Source: Phytophthora hibernalis (Eukaryota; Oomycota; Peronosporomycetes; Peronosporales; Peronosporaceae). From it: a DNA stretch of 64,000 bases. Within the stretch, counting starts at the first letter, position 1. The number at the start of each line of letters is the position of its first letter. The notes beneath the pieces are model-generated. The model had not been told where the DNA came from and did not search any database. It worked only from the letters and a program-made list of their open reading frames with translations. A program made the translations under genes and the position numbers. Where the stretch lies: positions 372,001-436,000 of the forward strand of contig JAAKBF010000227.1 of the NCBI GenBank assembly GCA_012656075.1, written 5' to 3'. Positions 46,560-56,975 of this stretch are shown piece after piece.

Positions 46560-49210
46560 CCTGTACACCAAATCCAAACCCACTGGAAGTGGAGAAGTCC
46601 CGTTCGGCCTGAACGCTGTTGTTTGTGCGAAAGAGATACAGGTGAAAAAGAGGTGGAGGGCGGAGTGCACACATCACACGACGGGCTTGACGAGGGCGAG
46701 GACGACGCCGAATTGGAGGAAGAAGTCGAGAGAGCAACAAAACCCGACACACCTGTGAGACGCGTCGTGTTGGGGTCGGCGCCGGTCCCTCCGCGCGCGA
46801 CCGTGATGTAATGTACCCTCCCCCAGAGACTCGCGATAACATCGGCGGCGAAGGCTCTGGTACCGGAGGGGATTTCTGAGCGAACTACCGGGTGACGATT
46901 GTTGCGACAACGAGCCTTCCCAAATAGAGATGCTATAAGCCAGTACGCTCAACGCTCGACATCTCCGACACCAATCACCCAGGTAGATGGGGTAGTTTTA
47001 ACGCCATCCGGAGCTATTTTTGCTAATCTCGCCCCAGCCTTTAAGCTTTCCGAAGACGATTCCTCCAGCGGGGACGGAACCGCCAACGGAGATGCGACAA
47101 ATGATTCTAAAGAAGAGGCGGGCAGCCTGCGGGCAGCACACAACAGGATGAATCCCCAATGTCACTGTCAGCTCGGCGACTATCACCATCGAAGACGCCG
47201 TTCCCTCTCCTTCGCAGTCTGCACGAGGTCAAGCGGGAAGAGCTCTGAGTCGTAGCAGTACACCGCGTCGAGAACCTGACCAGCAGAATGCGGCTCCAGC
47301 TGCAGCCCCGCCATCGGCGAGGATACCTACGCGTAGTGCTGGCCGGCCTAGGACATCTCGCCGCGAGTCAATACCTACTGTAGCCGCTCCTGACGTCCCT
47401 ACACTACGCCGCGATCCACGCCGTGCAGCCTCCGACGCGCGTGAGACGGAATATAACCAAACCTTGAACATTGTCAGCAATCGCCTCGGCGGTCAGGAGT
47501 TGCGCGTTTTCGCGACAACATGGAAGCCATGGCTCAGAACACCCTCAACGAGAACGGAAAGAGGTCTCCGTCGATCCCGAATGCCGAAGTGTCCACAACT
47601 AACGCTTCGTATTCGAAGGCAAAGCGCATCCGCGCAAAACAGCGCCTCGATGAAATCCAAAAGGAAATCAATGACGCGGAACAAAAGCAATCAAAGTGCA
47701 GGTAGTGAATTAATAGGCATGCTACTGCTTTTCCAGAACGATAGCGACCGGAGAGCTGAAAATGAAGAGCGCCACCGTAGAGATGAGCGCGAAGACAGAC
47801 TTGAAGCCGAGAGAAGAGAACGAGTCGAGAGAGAGCAGATTCGCCGGGAAGAGATCGAAGCGGCCGAAAAGCGCAGACAGGATGAAGCAAAAGCTGCCAG
47901 AGAGAGAACGTCGTGTAGATGCTTCTCGTGAAGTCAAGCTTGGCCTGGATCGAGAGGAGAATAAACGGTGCTACGAGGAAAGGATGAAGCTTGATCGCGC
48001 GGAAGGAAGGCAACGCCATGAACAAATGATGATGGTGTTGTTCAACCTGCAGAAGCAGTAGGCCGATAGCGCTGAAATACATTGTGAATGATGAATAAAT
48101 GAGGCTACCTGTTGTCTTCCCTTTCGTACACGAACGTCGTTCGGATCTGACTTAATTCTACTGTTGCATCCTGTAGTTAGCTAACCTAAACAAATTGTCA
48201 AGTCTTAGCTTGAGCTTGTCCTTGTCGAAAGGCAGCGGGTGCAGCAGTCGATGAAACACCTTCTCGATTGAACCCATACCATTCGACACTCTGACGGATG
48301 AAAGTGATCGCACCGGACATGCGTTGGGCAGCAGCCCGCACCGATGGCACGAGTCGGTCAAGGTCGCCTTCTTTAAAGGTGCCATAATACACCCGAGTCG
48401 TAGCAGTACACCGCGTCGAGAACCTGACCAGCAGAATGCGGCTCCAGCTGCAGCCCCGCCATCGGCGAGGATACCTACGCGTAGTGCTGGCCGGCCTAGG
48501 ACATCTCGCCGCGAGTCAATACCTACTGTAGCCGCTCCTGACGTCCCTACACTACGCCGCGATCCACGCCGTGCAGCCTCCGACGCGCGTGAGACGGAAT
48601 ATAACCAAACCTTGAACATTGTCAGCAATCGCCTCGGCGGTCAGGAGTTGCGCGTTTTTCGCGACAACATGGAAGCCATGGCTCAGAACACCCTCAACGA
48701 GAACGGAAAGAGGTCTCCGTCGATCCCGAATGCCGAAGTGTCCACAACTAACGCTTCGTATTCGAAGGCAAAGCGCATCCGCGCAAAACAGCGCCTCGAT
48801 GAAATCCAAAAGGAAATCAATGACGCGGAACAAAAGCAATCAAGTGCAGGTAGTGAATTAATAGGCATGCTACTGCTTTTCCAGAACGATAGCGACCGGA
48901 GAGCTGAAAATGAAGAGCGCCACCGTAGAGATGAGCGCGAAGACAGACTTGAAGCCGAGAGAAGAGAACGAGTCGAGAGAGAGCAGATTCGCCGGGAAGA
49001 GATCGAAGCGGCCGAAAAGCGCAGACAGGATGAAGCAAAAGCTGCCAGAGAGAGAACGTCGTGTAGATGCTTCTCGTGAAGTCAAGCTTGGCCTGGATCG
49101 AGAGGAGAATAAACGGTGCTACGAGGAAAGGATGAAGCTTGATCGCGCGGAAGGAAGGCAACGCCATGAACAAATGATGATGGTGTTGTTCAACCTGCAG
49201 AAGCAGTAGG
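46560..49210 (+). pseudogene. coiled-coil accessory protein of a PIF/Harbinger-type element, interrupted by a tandem duplication
   Basis: Coding traces run from acidic Glu/Asp text (about 46640-46810), through VLTPSGAIFANLAPAFKLSE (46899-47255), to a strongly helical Arg/Glu region: SELIGMLLLFQNDSDRRAEN, EERHRRDEREDRLEAERRER, then RRVDASREVKLGLDREENKR and RHEQMMMVLFNLQKQ at the stop. The last ~600 bp are present twice because of the 1148-bp duplication. In the second copy one frame is open from 48324 to 49079; both copies share a frame change near GAGAGAACGTCG. It converges on the transposase gene. PIF/Harbinger elements normally carry a transposase and a second DNA-binding protein; this is the likely counterpart. 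Confidence 0.5.
47247..48394. repeat. 1148-bp tandem duplication, copy A
   Basis: From GAGTCGTAGCAGTACACCGC at 47247 to ACACCC at 48394, immediately followed by copy B. The only differences seen are three homopolymer-length changes (TTTT against TTTTT near 47509, AAA against AA near 47694, CCC against CC near 48119). Confidence 0.9.
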
Positions 49211-49541
49211 CCGATAGCGCTGAAATACATTGTGAATGATGAATAAATGAGGCTACCTGTTGTCTTCCTTTCGTACACGAACGTCGTTCGGATCTGACTT
49301 AATTCTACTGTTGCATCCTGTAGTTAGCTAACCTAAACAAATTGTCAAGTCTTAGCTTGAGCTTGTCCTTGTCGAAAGGCAGCGGGTGCAGCAGTCGATG
49401 AAACACCTTCTCGATTGAACCCATACCATTCGACACTCTGACGGATGAAAGTGATCGCACCGGACATGCGTTGGGCAGCAGCCCGCACCGATGGCACGAG
49501 TCGGTCAAGGTCGCCTTCTTTAAAGGTGCCATAATACACCC
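48395..49541. repeat. 1147-bp tandem duplication, copy B
   Basis: Nearly identical to copy A; the right end (ACACCCGA) continues into TCATCTGCTCGCCG, which is the natural continuation of the transposase gene on the minus strand. So copy B is in the original context on its right side, and copy A on its left. Confidence 0.9.
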
Positions 49542-50527
49542 GATCATCTGCTCGCCGCACGGGAAAGCGCTGTATGCTATCACCCCATATCGGGGTCGGG
49601 ATTCAGGACTGGATCCAGTAGTCGCTCTCGGAACCCCAAACAGGTGTCGGAGTCGTTCCAACTGCCAGGACAGTTGTGTTTGCTCCAGACTATAAGACCG
49701 TCAGCACTAAAACACAATGTGCAGGTCACAAAACGGCGTGCAACCACCCGTTATAGTGGGCGTTTAGGACGTCACGGTGTGAGGGCTCCTGCACCTTTGA
49801 AACACCAACATAACAGCACAGTCAACAAGTCGTCAGAGTTAGAATAGTCTATATTACGGCGAAGACAGCCAGAGTGAGCGGCTTCGGTAGTTCTTCCGCT
49901 CCAGTAGTTCTTCCCGTCAATAAATCCCCATGTGAAGGGGGCGGCTCTCGTACCGCAGTGAGTCGTCCTACAGCTGCCTGTTGTCTCAACGTAGGCCACA
50001 CGATCTGCGCTGGATAAAACCCAGTCAGTGCTTTCTGCATCGCTTCCTCAGCGTCCGTGAGAACTCGGCACAGCGTAGAAGTAGGAACGCCAAACATAGA
50101 GCACAGAGAGTTGTGGTGCATGGCTCCGACGTAGAAAGCCAACAATAGACCAAGAACTTGGTGATGCTGTTGAAGCTTTGTTGGCCGACCGCCCGTAGGT
50201 CGATACTTGGGGATCTCATAGAACAAAGAGAAACGGTCCAAGAGTCTACTGAAGGATCTCCTGCAGGAACCCGTACATAGATATAAAAATATACACGCGC
50301 ATACCGACAAAGTGCCGTCACATCCAAGAAGTTCCCGTCAGAGCCAAAGTGCCAAGGGTATATCCAAGGGGCCACTTCAGGCCTCGGCAGATACAATACA
50401 GTAAGGTAGTGGCGAATGCGAACGATTCGGGCGTGTTCGACCCTCCCTTTACCCGCCGCCGCAGATCTTTAAGCGTCGCGAATGCACGGCGGCTCTTGAC
50501 GGTCACCATAGCTGCAGCTATTTGCAC
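49305..50527 (-). pseudogene. PIF/Harbinger DDE transposase, frame-broken
   Basis: Minus-strand pieces in order: SFAFATTLLYCICRGLKWPL (N-terminal), FSLFYEIPKYRPTGGRPTKL, YVGAMHHNSLCSMFGVPTST then LCRVLTDAEEAM (HTH-like region), GFIDGKN (first catalytic Asp region), FVTCTLCFSADGLIVWSKHN followed by CPGSWNDSD (second Asp region), then VIAYSAFPCGEQM, and a C-terminal SNGMGSIEKVFHRLLHPLPF with LDNLFRLANYRMQ. This is the arrangement of the DDE_Tnp_4/PIF-Harbinger nuclease. A segment after GFIDGKN appears shortened, and frames change several times. The last ~190 codons are repeated in the tandem duplication. Confidence 0.75.
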
Positions 50528-51483
50528 CTTGGCATCGAGTAGCTTGAACGGCTGGGGGCAATCTACACTTCAGCACAGACGCAGGGAGGCAGCGCGTGGA
50601 AAGTGGAAGTGTCATGGAGATGCGAAGGGAGCGGAACCCAATGTGGTTTTGCGAAGGGGTGGAGGGTGCGCTTTCGAGCCTCCTGCAATCTGTAGATAGA
50701 GGATTTTATTTGAAAAATCGTCCAAACTAGATCTGTCCAGATAATTTCGGCATACAATAATCAAGTAAGCTTAGATAGTGTGGGACGCTTCGATCCGACC
50801 AGAGTAAACTAATAAACAAGGTTTTGGACGTCAGTTTCAGGGCGTCCAGATTTATTCGATATAAAAGCTGACTAAGGGGGATAAAGAGGGGTATAAAACG
50901 AATAGGCATTAAACCGTTTTATGTAGGTTTTGGAAGGCACCGCTTCACATTGAATATACACATTAAGATTATCTTCTCCCTCGCATACAGGGATTGATAG
51001 TCATTTGATTTTGGATGATTGAATATTCATATTGCTTTCAGAATCGAATATGAATACAAATATTCATATTCATTCGTTTCAGCTCGCTTGAATGAATATT
51101 AATATTTGAACGTATTCATACCCGTATTTAATCGTACTTCGGGCATTTCAGGGGATATGTTAAGATGGCTACATCGGAGTAAGAGTACGTTGTTTGGCTC
51201 TTACAGGTTCTTACTAAGAACCCGCCATGTATCCATACTTCGGCGGTGACCGGAAAGACAGTAGATTCTAGTGTTTTAAAAGTCATAGGCTTCGTCTGCT
51301 CTAGCCTAAATCCGGTATGCCGTTCTTGTCAACCAAATATGTACGCTGCTGGCTGTTTCGGGGAGCTAAATCCATATCATCCTGCTGTCAACTGTAACTA
51401 TATGAGTAGTTGCTGCTGCACGTTAGGTAGTTGTACCTAAAAGAGTTTCGTGGTCGCTGTTTCCTCTTGTCTTTGATTCTGAG
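50528..51483. other. AT-rich gene-poor stretch
   Basis: No gene. At 51000-51130 it holds repeats of ATTCATATTCATTC/GAATATGAATA, related in composition to a second AT-rich patch at 57310-57480 beyond the next Gypsy element. The final five bases, CTGAG (51479-51483), are the left target duplication of that element. Confidence 0.45.
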
Positions 51484-51706
51484 TGATCCGTGTTCCAGAC
51501 CAATGTTCTCTCTCAGAGAAAATTCAAAACTGCCATTGATCTTTAGCTTCTCTTTTTCGGCATGGCTCCTACAAGGGACTCCCTACTGCAACTTGGTTTG
51601 CGCAAACACCTTGAACTTCGTGTAGCTTGTCCACGTCTAGCAGTCTGACTTCTGTCAGTCCATCTGGGATGCAGAAGCAGCTCCATCGGTGCAGCAAAGC
51701 GGATCA
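51484..51706 (-). repeat. 3' LTR of Gypsy element 4
   Basis: 223 bp with inverted ends TGATCCG...CGGATCA; paired with 56749-56970. Adjacent on the right to the polypurine tract. Confidence 0.92.
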
Positions 51707-51742
51707 TTTCCCCCTCCACCGAGACCGCAGCTTCATCACTGT

Positions 51743-52485
51743 TTACTGGGTCGTCATACCGCGAGGCGCGAGGCGTTGTCGTGATCGAGGCAGATGGGGT
51801 AGGATGGGGTCCGACACTGCGCGAGTCGGTGACTCGAGTGCGCGAGCCATGTCTTGGCGAGCGGATTCGTGTGGAGATGCCTCGACGAACGCCTGAAAAA
51901 GCATGGGGACATCTTCTCGTATAATCTCTGCTGGTTCCCACGGAGCTTCAAGGTCATCAAGGCCGTACCATTTGACCTCTATTTCCCAGTGATGCGTGTT
52001 GGGGATTTGGCGGCACTGCCGCAGCGCTTCAACAAGGTGACCCCCTTCACCGTAGATGGCTTGTTCTTGCATCTCTTCGACACGACCACGGCCCGCATCT
52101 CGATACAACTGCAAACGGGAGGCGTGGCGAACGGTAATTGCGTACGGGGCGATAATGTCCTGAACCTCAAAAGTGTAGTCGTTCAAGGCACGCGCGATGC
52201 GCTTGGGTCCGCGCCATAGAAGAGCAAGCTTGTGACCGCTACGTCCAGTAGCCGTCGCAGCCAATACAAAATCACCTTCGCTGAATTTCTGCAAACGAAC
52301 TCCTTGGCGTTGGGCGTGTCGCTCTTGCGCGGCGCGGCGACGTTTTTCGCTAGCATCGCTCATTTCGGCGTGAATTCCATCCGATGCGAGGTGCACTTCG
52401 TGTAGATGCTTACGGACCTCTTCGTCGACCCAAACTATGGTTCCTTCCACGGGATCACATGGATGAAGGATGCTACGCAGTTGGG
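51743..52485 (-). pseudogene. integrase C-terminus with chromodomain, Gypsy element 4
   Basis: Open frame reading EGTIVWVDEEVRKHLHEVHL, EGDFVLAATATGRSGHKLAL, RGPKRIARALNDYTFEVQDI, then NTHHWEIEVKWYGLDDLEAP followed by WEPAEII, a chromodomain. The chromodomain presumably guides integration to marked chromatin. This is the longest intact segment of the polyprotein. Confidence 0.8.
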
Positions 52486-52499
52486 CAACAGGTAAAAGC

Positions 52500-53215
52500 T
52501 GTCAAAGGTGTCTTGCCGTCAAGCCGATCAGCAGGCATCGCGTTCAAGGCTGCTTGAACTACTGCTAACACAGCGGGCCAATCTTTGACATCTAGACGTC
52601 GCTCACTCAGCAATGTTTTCACTCCCTTCAACACTTCCCGGTTGACAACCCCAACCGTGCCCCTAGCCCAAGTCGTGTATGCTGTCGTAAAATGATGGTG
52701 TGCACCCAGCGCACGCTGCAGCTTCTCAATGACTTGGTTTCAGAAATGGGCTCCTTGGTCGGAGACCCACTGACGCACGCCTCCAAAGCGCTTAAACCAG
52801 TCGATTGGACCGTTGTACACGTGGTCTGCCGTGGCATGAGTGCATGCGATGAGCTCCACATATCCACTCAGACCATCTTTCATTATCAGAACATACTTAG
52901 CTCCAGTATCCGCGGCCACCATCGTCAGAAAAGCGAAATGAAGGAGCTCATTTGGCTTCGTATCCTCAGCGTCTCGCCATGCGGACGAGGAATTCGACCT
53001 CCCGCAGTGGTCATACAATGCCAACATTCTTGAACAAACGTTGCGACGTCCGCCTCCAATGTACTCCAGTAAAATAGGGACCCGAGCGCCCGCGACGTCG
53101 TCGAAGCACCTCGATGGCCGCTGGTCCCGGCGTGTGCGACGACACAGAGACACTGCTGTAATTCAGTCGCGCTCGAGGGGATCCAGACCAGATCACGAGC
53201 ATTTTAACATCAGCT
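52500..53215 (-). pseudogene. integrase core, Gypsy element 4
   Basis: Reads VCSRMLALYDHCGRSN (shifted zinc-binding region), TMVAADTGAKYVLIMKDGLS, GYVELIACTHATADHV, FKRFGGVRQWVSDQGAHF and further left AALNAMPADRLDGKTPLTAF. D (AADTG), D (SDQGAHF) and the expected E region are recognisable. A stop follows GAHF. Confidence 0.75.
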
Positions 53216-53976
53216 GGCGATCCTCATTCCACTCCGCGCCGTCCGGATTCTCGTCATCCTCCTTGGTTTGTTGCTGGACTGCCCGAATCTCGATTGAGGT
53301 CGGCCATGTAAAGTCGGGTTCCTCCAGAGGGGACACACGCTCAACCAGAGCCAGTCGTGCTGTCCTTAAGGCTGTATTTGCGTCCTTGAGAGCCGGCCCC
53401 GCTCCCCAACGACTCAACAAATCACCCCACACGTTGACTTCGCCGGGTACATGTTCGATAATGTACTTAAATGCCATCAAGGACACAGCCCATTGTTGTA
53501 GCTTGTCCGCTCGATAGCGAGACATCGCGCCATCCGCTGCACAGGGGTCAAAAATATAGACCAAGTTTCGGTGGTCGGTACACAGACAAAATCTTTGGGG
53601 CCTGAGGGTAAGTAGTCCAACCGACGTGTGGCTCAACGATCGCGAACGCTTCCTTCTCGAACGTGGGCCATCTGCTCGCAGCACCGACAAATCGACCACT
53701 CAAAAACGCCAACGGCCGGTGGTTCTGCTCCGCTAACGGTAACTGAGCTTCCTTCGAGTCCAGTTGGCTAAGGCAAGCACCCCAATGGTCCTGGCTTGCG
53801 TCTGAATATAAACACTGATCGGCGGACGGGCTTGGGTGGGCAAGAGGCAGCATCTTCAACAGCGCAGCACACAGATCCTCAACACTGGCGACTTCTTCCT
53901 CGCCCCAGGAAGCGTCCCGACAACTTGACTTTCTTCCGCGACCCCGCAACCTGGGCAGCACGGTCCAGCGCCTCAT
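53193..53976 (-). pseudogene. RNase H region, Gypsy element 4
   Basis: Reads QCLYSDASQDHWGACLSQLD, PLAFLSGRFVGAASRWPTFE, FCLCTDHRNLVYIFDP and EHVPGEVNVWGDLLSRWG. These are the DAS, TFEKEA and TDHRNL signatures of Gypsy RNase H and its hinge. Confidence 0.8.
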
Positions 53977-53999
53977 ATAGCTTTGTCGTGATGCCGGTG

Positions 54000-55387
54000 A
54001 ATTATGGAATGCCCAATCGCATCCCGTTTACGGCGCACAGAAATTGCTGTAATTCTCCAGCTGTCGTAGGCATACGCATGTCTACTAGTCCCTGGACACG
54101 TTCCGGACAGTGTCACACGCCTTCTGCTGAAATCATTCTTCCGCACCACTTGATCTCCTTCGCGAAGAACTGGCACTTCTTGGCGTGTACTTTCAAACCA
54201 AACGTCTCGCACCGCGCCAACACTTTGTCCAACACATCCAAAGCTCTTCTTCGCTGTCTGCGAAACCTAGAATGTCATCCAGCCAGGCGAGAATACTAAC
54301 ACCCAGCAGATCACCAAATATCTCTTCAACAAATCCTTGACCTTGACAGTAAGCCACCGCGTCCGTCGCGCTCATTGGCACTCGCGTTGATGTGTAGATC
54401 CCGCGATGTGTCACGAAAGAGTACATCTCGTGCTAGTCGGGATGCAGCGGTAATTGCCAGTAGCCTCGAAACCAATCCAACACAAAGAAAAACTTAGCAG
54501 CCTCTAGCTCGCCGAGCACCACCTCCAAGACAGGCATGGGCCACGGCATTGGCTCGGTCCGGTCGTTCACAGATCGTGTGTCAATTGTCATTCTAGGGTC
54601 TGCCGTTGGGTCCACGTCCTGTTCCTTCTTCCGAACGATCCGGGGGCTGACGCCCACCGACTGCGGTGATTCTTGTAAATCAGGCCGTGCCTTTGCAGAG
54701 CGGAAGTGTGCTTATCCAGGAAAGCTCGATCGTTCGTCTCGGCTGAGTTCGAATCGGTTGAGTTTCATCCTTGGCACATCCATCCATGGTGAGGCCCAGC
54801 TCCGTCGCCACTCGCACCTTCGCTTCCGAATACAACATGACATCGGCTATGTTCGTCGGCCACATGGCGGGAATTGCAGTTCTGGCTTTCTGGCGTTCCA
54901 CGACATCTGCTGGCTGTTCACCTGCCTCTTCATATTGGCAGATGGCCACCTTCAACCGGCAGACACGCTGGTACTCGGAGGGTTCAGTCCCGTCTTTAGG
55001 CGCGTTTCCTTGGTGGTCTCCGACCTCCCACTCAGATTGCGTACTGCGGGCGTCTGCCAATAGTCGGTCCGTCGAGTAGCCAAGGATCTCTATGATTGTT
55101 CGACCGACGGTCAGGTCCATCGCACGGTTTGCTTCTTCCATGTGACATTCGAGGTTACGAAGCATCAAAGGTCCAGTCGATGTCGCGAGGACGACTTCCC
55201 TGAACGTCGCTACGCGCGTCACCTCTAGTTCTTGGCAACCAACAGGCAGCAACCGGACGCTGTCAATCGACCGAACAACCACAGGTTTCCCGTTAGGACG
55301 CCCCGGGCGACTGGAGACGTGTCGTCTCCCGTGTCGATCAACAGATCCTTGACCGGAACGCCAGCGACAGAAGCGGCCACTGTGCAT
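54000..55387 (-). pseudogene. protease-reverse transcriptase region, Gypsy element 4
   Basis: In several frames: VPVKDLLIDTGDDTSPVARG (Asp protease-like), LTVGRTIIEILGYSTDRLLA, MTIDTRSVNDRTEPMPWPMP, FFFVLDWFRGYWQLPLHPD, stop, then SFVTHRGIYTSTRVPMSATD and GVSILAWLDDILGFADSEEE. The catalytic motif is WLDD, with Trp in place of the usual Tyr/Phe of the YxDD box. Confidence 0.75.
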
Positions 55388-55399
55388 CGGCCATCTTCA

Positions 55400-56679
55400 A
55401 CTTGAACCTCGGGGACCACGACATCAAAATTACGCATAGGCCCTGCTCGTGCGGCATCCCGCTGCTCACGCATCGCGCGTAGTAGTTGTGAAGCCTCGCC
55501 AGGCTGACAGCGGGTACAATCTCGAACTTGGTGATCGGTTGAGTGGCACTTCAGGCAGGCGCCACGCTCGGTACGGGTATTACTACCCGAAGTAGTTGCG
55601 ACGGGATTACTTCCGTTGGAGGCCTGGGTATTGTTACCACCACGAGTACCCCGACGTGCGGTTCCACCACTCTTGTTATTGCTAGATCTACCATTGTTGT
55701 TGGTTCGGCCACCCGACCCTGATTCACCTCCATTGTTACGGCCACCATGGCCCCGCGGCCACCGCCTCGAGTATTATTGCCACTCCGACTACCACCTTGA
55801 CCATGTTGGCCAGGGTGACTCGTAGCTGATTGCGCAGCATGCTCCCAGGTCATGAACTCCTTCATGAGCTTGGTGACCCACGTGCAGAAAGGTACAACCT
55901 CGTTGTTGTAGGTCTTGTTCTCTCGCAGCGTGAGTTTTGTTGAGATGACGGTCTTAAAGCTTGGAGGAGCTAGGGCATCTGCTAAATACTTGACGAGTCG
56001 ACGCTGCTCATGCTCGAAATCGATGTCCGTCAGATGAAAGTCGTCAAGTATCGCTTCCATATCAGCTTGTAGGTTCATCATTTGGCTCTCGGGTTCCTGC
56101 CACCGCGTTTCCATGCGAAACTTCTTCATGGCCTCGTCGACGGAAACATAATCAACGTGAGAAGGTTCACGGGCTTGCTTGAAGTAGTTCACTCACTGGT
56201 ATTCCGAGATCACACTCGACGAAGGTTAAACTCGTAACGAGCGATCATGCGCTTGGTATGAGACTCGATACACACCCACTGGTATTGCGAACGCACCACT
56301 CCACTGAGTCTATCGCGATCATGTATGTTTCGTACTCGCGCATGAAGACACATCTGCCCTGCATAGAGCGGCCTTCGATTCGCGGCGGCTGCGGCAATGC
56401 TGGGGCCGCGGCCACGCGCTGCGGTTCCTCCGCTTTCCTCATATGGTCATTCTCGCTAAACCTTTCGGGTAAGGACGCCTCATCTTGCGCTGGGCTCGCA
56501 AATGGCATCGACTCATCGTCTTGGCTGGGCTCGAATGGATTCGGGAGTTGCAGCAGCAGCTCCGACGAGCGCCGTGGTCGCGACGGCAACAGCGGCGAGG
56601 GCGACACAGGGCTTGATAGCTGGATCGCGGCGGCACGTGCCGCGAGCTCGTCCACGCTTGTATCTTCTTTGTCGCCCAT
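55400..56679 (-). pseudogene. gag of Gypsy element 4 with Gly-rich tail and CCHC knuckle
   Basis: ATG at 56679 (MGDKEDTSVDELAARAAAIQ), acidic Pro/Ser-rich N-terminus, frame change near 56200, then FRMETRWQEPESQMMNLQAD, FEHEQRRLVKYLADALAPPS and EVVPFCTWVTKLMKEFMTWE. A long Gly/Asn/Arg-rich stretch (55620-55800) follows, and a zinc knuckle CLKCHSTDHQVRDC near 55520-55560. The RGG-like tail may bind RNA. Confidence 0.75.
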
Positions 56680-56748
56680 CTTGATTCACGCGCAATCGAC
56701 CTTGCGCGGAGCTTGAAACCGTGTAGTACTTGGTACTAAAGTTATCTT

Positions 56749-56970
56749 TGATCCGTGTTCCAGACGGATGTTCTCTCTCAGAGAAAATTCAAAACTGCCA
56801 TTGATCTTTAGCTTCTTTTTTCGGCATGGCTCCTACAAGGGACTCCCTACTGCAACTTGGTTTGCGCAAACACCTTGAACTTCGTGTAGCTTGTCCACGT
56901 CTAGCAGTCTGATTTCTGCCAGGCCATCTGGGATGCAGAAGCAGCTCCGTCGGTGCAGCCGGGCGGATCA
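56749..56970 (-). repeat. 5' LTR of Gypsy element 4
   Basis: 222 bp, inverted ends TGATCCG...CGGATCA; followed by the CTGAG target duplication at 56971-56975. Confidence 0.92.
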
Positions 56971-56975
56971 CTGAG

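Larger units (their letters stand above)
51484..56970 (-). mobile_element. full-length Ty3/Gypsy retrotransposon with 5-bp target duplication and chromodomain
   Basis: 5487 bp between LTRs 51484-51706 (3') and 56749-56970 (5'), which differ at about 5% of positions. Both flanks are CTGAG (51479-51483 and 56971-56975), a perfect target duplication. The polypurine tract (GGTGGAGGGGGAAA, minus strand) abuts the 3' LTR. On the minus strand the order is gag, CCHC knuckle, protease, reverse transcriptase, RNase H, integrase and a C-terminal chromodomain, which places it near chromoviruses. Frame changes and stops (for example TAG after LPLHPD near 54433) make the copy non-coding as read, though some changes may be dropped bases. 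Confidence 0.92.
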
